From an uncultured Bacilli bacterium (GTDB lineage Bacteria > Bacillota_I > Bacilli_A > RF39 > UBA660), in the NCBI GenBank assembly GCA_947598455.1, contig CANQFI010000065.1, positions 1 through 9,576 on the forward strand: DNA of 9,576 bases, in the 5' to 3' direction. Under the pieces are notes generated by a model. The model had not been told where the DNA came from. It did no database searches and worked only from the letters and a program-made list of their open reading frames with translations. This document shows, piece by piece, positions 5,715 to 9,576 of the stretch (the first letter of the stretch is position 1; the number at the start of each line of letters is the position of its first letter). Both the position numbers and the translations under genes were made by a program.

Positions 5715-8227
5715 CTTTTAGATTCTAGGAAATTTGTAACTAATAAAGCTATAATACCAATTATGGATATTACTATTGAAATATCTTTTAATGGGGCTTT
5801 ATATTCAATATCAATATTGTGTCTTCCTTTAGTAATTTTAAAACCAAGAAATGTTTCATTAACTTTTTCTGTTTTAACATCTTGGCCATCAACTTTTACA
5901 ATAAATCCATTATCATATGGGACACTAATCGTAAAATAACCATCTTTGCTAACATCGATATCACCACTAATATAATCACCTTTGGTTTTATTTTTATCAA
6001 TGTTTAAAGCATCTACTTTAGAAGATAGTTTTTCTAAATGAACATAATCTAAATAATATAATTCAAAATCAGAAATATTATATACTCCTTCAGTAAAACT
6101 AATATTTAAGTATTCTTGATTATCAAAAGCTAAAACATAATCAAATGTGGTATTACCATTATAATATTTCCATTTTTTATTAGTTAATTTATTTTTAACA
6201 GTATTAATAGTAATAGCTAAATCTTTTTTATCATCTATACGATTCATTTTAAAACGAATGAATAAAATTTTGTTTTTATACTTATCAGGTAACTCATATT
6301 TTAAATTTAATTTGCCATCAGAATTTATAGTATAAGAATTATTTTCTTCTTTAGTTATATTAGGATTATTAAAGATTTCATCTAAATCTAAAGTCATTTC
6401 ATTAACATTAGAAATAAAGTCATTTTCAGTTTTAGCATCAGCAACAATAACATTTAATAAAGCCTCTTGTTTAGCTTCATCAGTTAAATTAGCAAAATCT
6501 TCATAACTCATAATATTTGAGGAAGCATAAGCAAATGGTAATGCTTGATCATTTTTATAAACATATATACCATCTTTACTATTGATTTTTTCGTATCCTA
6601 ATAGACCTAGACCATCAGTAATATAATACTTATTACCACTAAATAATAAGTAAAAAATATTAGGTGAAGTTACAGTTAAAACACGGTTTCTAGATGGTAT
6701 ATTATTCATGGCTACGTCATAGAAAAATTTATTATATGGTTGATTTGATATTGATGAATAGATAGTAGAATTATAATAATTTATATTTTCATATATTTTA
6801 TTTGGAGTTTCAGTACGAATAAAATTATTAGATATACGATACATTGATTGATCATTGTCTGTTACATTACTAATTAATTCTTTAACTATTTTTTCGTTGT
6901 TTTGGGTAGTTAATTTAAGTTCTAGAGCATCTGTTTTATTAAAGTCATAGCAAGTTAAAAATAGTAATAAAAATAATGGTAATGTTAGAATTATTTTTTT
7001 ATTAAATTTATTATATAAAACAATTAAAACAATTAATAAACCAATTTGAATAAAGTATGTAGAAAGATAAACTTTTTTAATAAATATTATGATAGATATA
7101 AGAAGAACAATGGGAATAATTACTTGATATTTGACTTTTTTATCTATAATATCTTTTATAAAGTCAGCTAAGACAAGTATATATAAAGGTAAAAATGGGA
7201 TTAAAGACTTAGAATCTATATACATAGTACCATTTAAAAGATAATTAAAAATATTAAAGACAGCAAATAAAGTTAAAATTAAAGCAAATATTTTTTTAGA
7301 TTTTTCTTTAGTAAATAAATTTATTAAGGCAGGTATTATAAGGGCTGTTAAACCTAATCCATAAGAATTAAACATAATATTTTTGAAGGTCAATTGAGGA
7401 AATAATAAACTTTTTAAAGTAATATTTATATTAGATGCGGCACGATTATTAATAAGTGTTGCAAATGTTGGTAAAGTAATAATAGCTGAAGCAAAAATAG
7501 CTATTACAATAGGTCCTAAGACTTTAAAGAAGGCTTTAAAGAAACTTTTAATTGTTACTTTATTCATTTGCTTTAAATAACAATAAAAGCCATAAATAAA
7601 TAAACAACCAATACCACCAATACTAAAATAATAACTAGTCATTATCATAAGAAAGACAGAGATAATTAATAACCAGCTACGATTCTTATCAAAAACTTTA
7701 TCTATACCGAATAAACCTAATATTAAAAAAGGCATGTAATTAATAAACATAATATGACGATGAGAGTGTAAAGATATGGACGATGAAAAGATAAAAGCTA
7801 GGCATGATATAAAGCATACTTCACTATTATAATTTTTAGATTTTAAGAATAAATATAATAAATTAGCACTTATTATAACAATAGCAATCATTGAAATGAT
7901 TATGTATTTAATCATCGGTAGTTTAGGAAATAAATAAGAAATTAGAATAGTTGGGCTTAATAAACCATAATAAGAAAAGTTATAAATATTTTGACCACTA
8001 CCAATATTTAAAGCAAAATCAGGAAATAAATCATGAGTATTATAAAATAATGTTCTAAAGTATTCAGGAATAGAAACATGTTCAGAATACCAATCTAATG
8101 TTGATCCATAATAATATGTTTTATTACATAATAAGCATACTAAAACAACAAAAGATAAAGAAATTATTAGCATGTATATGATATCTTTAATAGTTATTTT
8201 TTTATCTTTTAAGTTTGTTTTTTTCAT
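5705..8227 (-). CDS. YfhO-family polytopic membrane protein (GT-C-like glycosyltransferase)
   Basis: The 840-residue protein has about 14 membrane spans between residues 15 and 427, a large outside domain at about 430-812, and a final span at 814-832 ending in a basic tail. The first outside loop carries STLDWYSEHVSIPEYFR (42-58), typical of the YfhO family; its Asp (D45) is in the place of the GT-C catalytic acid. RHIMFINYMPFLILG (157-171) is also family-like. YfhO proteins of Bacillus and Listeria glycosylate teichoic acids from lipid-linked sugars outside the membrane; the substrate here is unknown. The C-terminal part before the last span looks beta-rich (KDGYFTISVPYDNGFIVKVDG segment). 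Its ATG overlaps the TGA of the deacetylase gene by 4 bases, with GGAGTGA 6 bases upstream inside that gene, so translation is coupled. Confidence 0.85.
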   Translation of the reverse strand: MKKTNLKDKKITIKDIIYMLIISLSFVVLVCLLCNKTYYYGSTLDWYSEHVSIPEYFRTLFYNTHDLFPDFALNIGSGQNIYNFSYYGLLSPTILISYLFPKLPMIKYIIISMIAIVIISANLLYLFLKSKNYNSEVCFISCLAFIFSSSISLHSHRHIMFINYMPFLILGLFGIDKVFDKNRSWLLIISVFLMIMTSYYFSIGGIGCLFIYGFYCYLKQMNKVTIKSFFKAFFKVLGPIVIAIFASAIITLPTFATLINNRAASNINITLKSLLFPQLTFKNIMFNSYGLGLTALIIPALINLFTKEKSKKIFALILTLFAVFNIFNYLLNGTMYIDSKSLIPFLPLYILVLADFIKDIIDKKVKYQVIIPIVLLISIIIFIKKVYLSTYFIQIGLLIVLIVLYNKFNKKIILTLPLFLLLFLTCYDFNKTDALELKLTTQNNEKIVKELISNVTDNDQSMYRISNNFIRTETPNKIYENINYYNSTIYSSISNQPYNKFFYDVAMNNIPSRNRVLTVTSPNIFYLLFSGNKYYITDGLGLLGYEKINSKDGIYVYKNDQALPFAYASSNIMSYEDFANLTDEAKQEALLNVIVADAKTENDFISNVNEMTLDLDEIFNNPNITKEENNSYTINSDGKLNLKYELPDKYKNKILFIRFKMNRIDDKKDLAITINTVKNKLTNKKWKYYNGNTTFDYVLAFDNQEYLNISFTEGVYNISDFELYYLDYVHLEKLSSKVDALNIDKNKTKGDYISGDIDVSKDGYFTISVPYDNGFIVKVDGQDVKTEKVNETFLGFKITKGRHNIDIEYKAPLKDISIVISIIGIIALLVTNFLESKRKI

Positions 8228-9549
8228 TCTGTTTCACTCCATTCGCTGTATTTTACCCAATTTTCATAGGGATACATATGACCAAATTTTTCATCAATAA
8301 ATGATTGACTTTTATATAGTTTAAGAATACGATTTTTTTCTTTAAGTAAACTACTTTTTACTTCAGTTAGTTCATCAAGATGATTAGCTACATCATCTTT
8401 TTTATAATAATGACCAAAGTAATATAATTTACTTTTATCAGGTACAACATAAGTTGTTATACTACTTGTCATTTGATGATGAATATGACCATATTCACCA
8501 TCTGGATTATGAGTTACAATGGTTTTCCAATCTTTTAAAGCTATAATGTCTTTAATATCTTGAGTAATATTACCACGAACAGAATCCCAGTTATCTCGTT
8601 CCCCATTTGTTTTATCAGGATAACCTAACATGATATATTTATCGTTCATTTCTTTCATAACACTTTCAAATTCTTTGACACGCACTTTATCAACACCACA
8701 AGTAACACAAACAACTAAATAGTTATCTTTAAGTAAGTGGGCACCACCCCAAATAGTATCATCATCAGGATGAGCGACAATCATTAAATTATCGATATTA
8801 GTTAAATCTATTTTAGAAAAATCTTGAGGATTACGATAAGATGATTTACCCCAATCATTATAATTAACCCAATTTTCGTAAGGATTCATTTGATCAAAAT
8901 AAGTTTGAATAAAGGCTTGGCTTTTATAAAGACCGATAATTCTTTTCTTTTCAGCTAGTGAATTATCACTAATAGGATATAAGTCAGTAATATTATTAAC
9001 TAAATTAGCTTTACTATAATAATGACCAAAATAGAATAATTTACTCTTATCAGAAACAACATTAGTAGTTAAACTACTAGTCATTTTATGATGAATATGA
9101 CCATATTCGCCATCAGGATTATGAGTTACAATATTTTTCCAATCTTTTAAAGCAACTATTTTTTCTAAATCTTTGGTAATATCATCTCGTACATTATCCC
9201 AGTTATCTCGCTCACCATTTGTTTTATCAGGATAACCAAGCATTATATATTTATCATTAGTTTCGTCCATAACTCTAACAAATTCGTTAACACGAACTTT
9301 ATCAGTACCACAAGTTATACAAACAACTAAATAATTATCTTCTATTAAATGTGCCCCACCCCATAAAATTTCATCATCAGGATGAGCGACAATCATTAAA
9401 TTATCAACATTAGTTAAATCTATTTTAGAAAAATCTTTATCTATTTTATATAAATTATGAAAATATAAAGTTATTCCAACACTAATAATAGCTAAACATA
9501 AAAATAATATAATTAATAATACATAATATTTTTTTAAAAAATCTTTCAT
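8224..9549 (-). CDS. Membrane-anchored protein with two tandem PIG-L/LmbE deacetylase domains
   Basis: The 441-residue protein begins with a short basic N-terminus and one hydrophobic segment (residues 9-30) without a clear cleavage site, so both domains probably face outside. Domain 1 (39-233) has AHPDDE (55-60) and NPDGEYGHIHH (144-154). Domain 2 (243-437) has AHPDDD (259-264) and the same second motif (348-358). By analogy with MshB, zinc ligands are H56, D59, H154 and H260, D263, H358; D58 and D262 are general bases; H151 and H355 are catalytic. Both sites look complete. PIG-L enzymes remove acetyl groups from N-acetylglucosamine-type amino sugars on lipids, thiols or glycans. Most have one domain. 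Start: AGAGGG ribosome binding site 7 bases upstream. It is overlapped by the YfhO-family gene, suggesting joint action on a surface glycan. Confidence 0.92.
   Translation of the reverse strand: MKDFLKKYYVLLIILFLCLAIISVGITLYFHNLYKIDKDFSKIDLTNVDNLMIVAHPDDEILWGGAHLIEDNYLVVCITCGTDKVRVNEFVRVMDETNDKYIMLGYPDKTNGERDNWDNVRDDITKDLEKIVALKDWKNIVTHNPDGEYGHIHHKMTSSLTTNVVSDKSKLFYFGHYYSKANLVNNITDLYPISDNSLAEKKRIIGLYKSQAFIQTYFDQMNPYENWVNYNDWGKSSYRNPQDFSKIDLTNIDNLMIVAHPDDDTIWGGAHLLKDNYLVVCVTCGVDKVRVKEFESVMKEMNDKYIMLGYPDKTNGERDNWDSVRGNITQDIKDIIALKDWKTIVTHNPDGEYGHIHHQMTSSITTYVVPDKSKLYYFGHYYKKDDVANHLDELTEVKSSLLKEKNRILKLYKSQSFIDEKFGHMYPYENWVKYSEWSETE
8239..8823 (-). repeat. Tandem repeat copy 2 (second PIG-L domain)
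   Basis: It codes for residues 243-437 of the deacetylase. It aligns to copy 1 without a single gap over 195 residues at a constant offset of 612 bp. By hand count about 138 of 195 residues are identical: roughly 80% in the first 134 and about half in the last 61. Confidence 0.93.
8851..9435 (-). repeat. Tandem repeat copy 1 (first PIG-L domain)
   Basis: It codes for residues 39-233 of the deacetylase. A 9-residue linker (GKSSYRNPQ) separates it from copy 2. The DNA at the start of the two copies is almost identical: 9373-9437 and 8761-8825 differ at 2 of 65 positions. The similarity stops abruptly beyond 9437 and 8825, marking the duplication edge. Confidence 0.93.
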
Positions 9550-9556
9550 ATTTATA

Positions 9557-9562
9557 CCCTCT
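9557..9562 (-). promoter_or_regulatory. Ribosome binding site of the deacetylase gene
   Basis: AGAGGG on the minus strand lies 7 bases before the ATG at 9549 and fixes that start. A TATAAA about 7 bases further upstream, at the window edge (9570-9575), could be a -10 box, but any -35 would lie outside the window. Confidence 0.6.
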
Positions 9563-9576
9563 TGAATACTTTATAA

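Noticed and set aside
5819..6007. Open frame of 62 codons on the plus strand inside the YfhO-family gene
   Set aside because: It is antisense to a long continuous coding sequence, of biased composition and without a ribosome binding site.
8224..8227. UGA as tryptophan (Mycoplasma-type code) with the deacetylase reading into the next gene
   Set aside because: Trp is encoded by TGG throughout, and the TGA forms a normal ATGA overlap with a well-supported downstream start, so standard code fits.
8756..8773. Loss of function of the second deacetylase domain through AHPDDD in place of AHPDDE
   Set aside because: The changed residue is the one after the zinc ligand, is not itself a ligand, and the change is conservative. 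All residues expected for zinc binding and catalysis are kept.
1..9576. CRISPR array, tRNA, rRNA or insertion sequence
   Set aside because: No short spaced direct repeats, cloverleaf-like sequences, rRNA segments, transposase frames or terminal inverted repeats were seen. The only sizeable repeat is the intragenic domain duplication.

Overview
The window comes from a low-GC, AT-rich Firmicute (Bacilli-like, Gram-positive-type) bacterium. The signs are an enolase of ordinary bacterial type, a SpoVS homologue, a DUF1292 (YrzB-type) protein, AGGAGG-type ribosome binding sites, and A/T-rich stem plus T-run terminators. UGG encodes Trp and UGA is used as a stop (end of the deacetylase gene), so the standard bacterial code applies rather than the Mycoplasma code. 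The sequence resembles genome bins of uncultured Bacilli related to the Mollicutes, but I cannot assign a genus.

All eight genes lie on the minus strand, packed tightly, with no gene-free stretch longer than about 105 bases. Read in the direction of transcription (high to low coordinates) there are six units. (1) A membrane-anchored protein with two tandem PIG-L/LmbE deacetylase domains, overlapping by 4 bases a YfhO-family polytopic membrane protein. (2) A Cof-type HAD phosphatase followed by a DUF308/HdeD-like membrane protein. (3) A single class I SAM-dependent methyltransferase. (4) A PP2C Ser/Thr phosphatase with an unassigned N-terminal region, coupled to a DUF1292 protein whose ribosome binding site is formed by the phosphatase's last two Arg codons. 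(5) Enolase alone, with its own promoter, 5' hairpin and terminator. (6) The start of spoVS, running off the left edge.

The most unusual gene is the tandem deacetylase. Two 195-residue copies, aligned without gaps at a period of exactly 612 bp, both keep a full set of PIG-L active-site residues. Near-identity of the DNA at the start of each copy suggests recent duplication or ongoing gene conversion, and recombination between copies would stay in frame. Its translational coupling to a YfhO-type (GT-C fold) protein suggests that the two work together on a cell-surface glycan or glycolipid; this is inference.

A second pattern is architectural. All five intrinsic terminators in the window are built around the stop codon of the gene they end, with the stop inside the hairpin or at its base, and a -10-like element usually follows within a few tens of bases. 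Three genes have in-frame upstream ATGs that would lengthen them (phosphatase, methyltransferase, HAD protein). I moved these starts downstream to the ATGs with ribosome binding sites; in two cases the extension runs back through the promoter, and for the phosphatase also through the upstream terminator.
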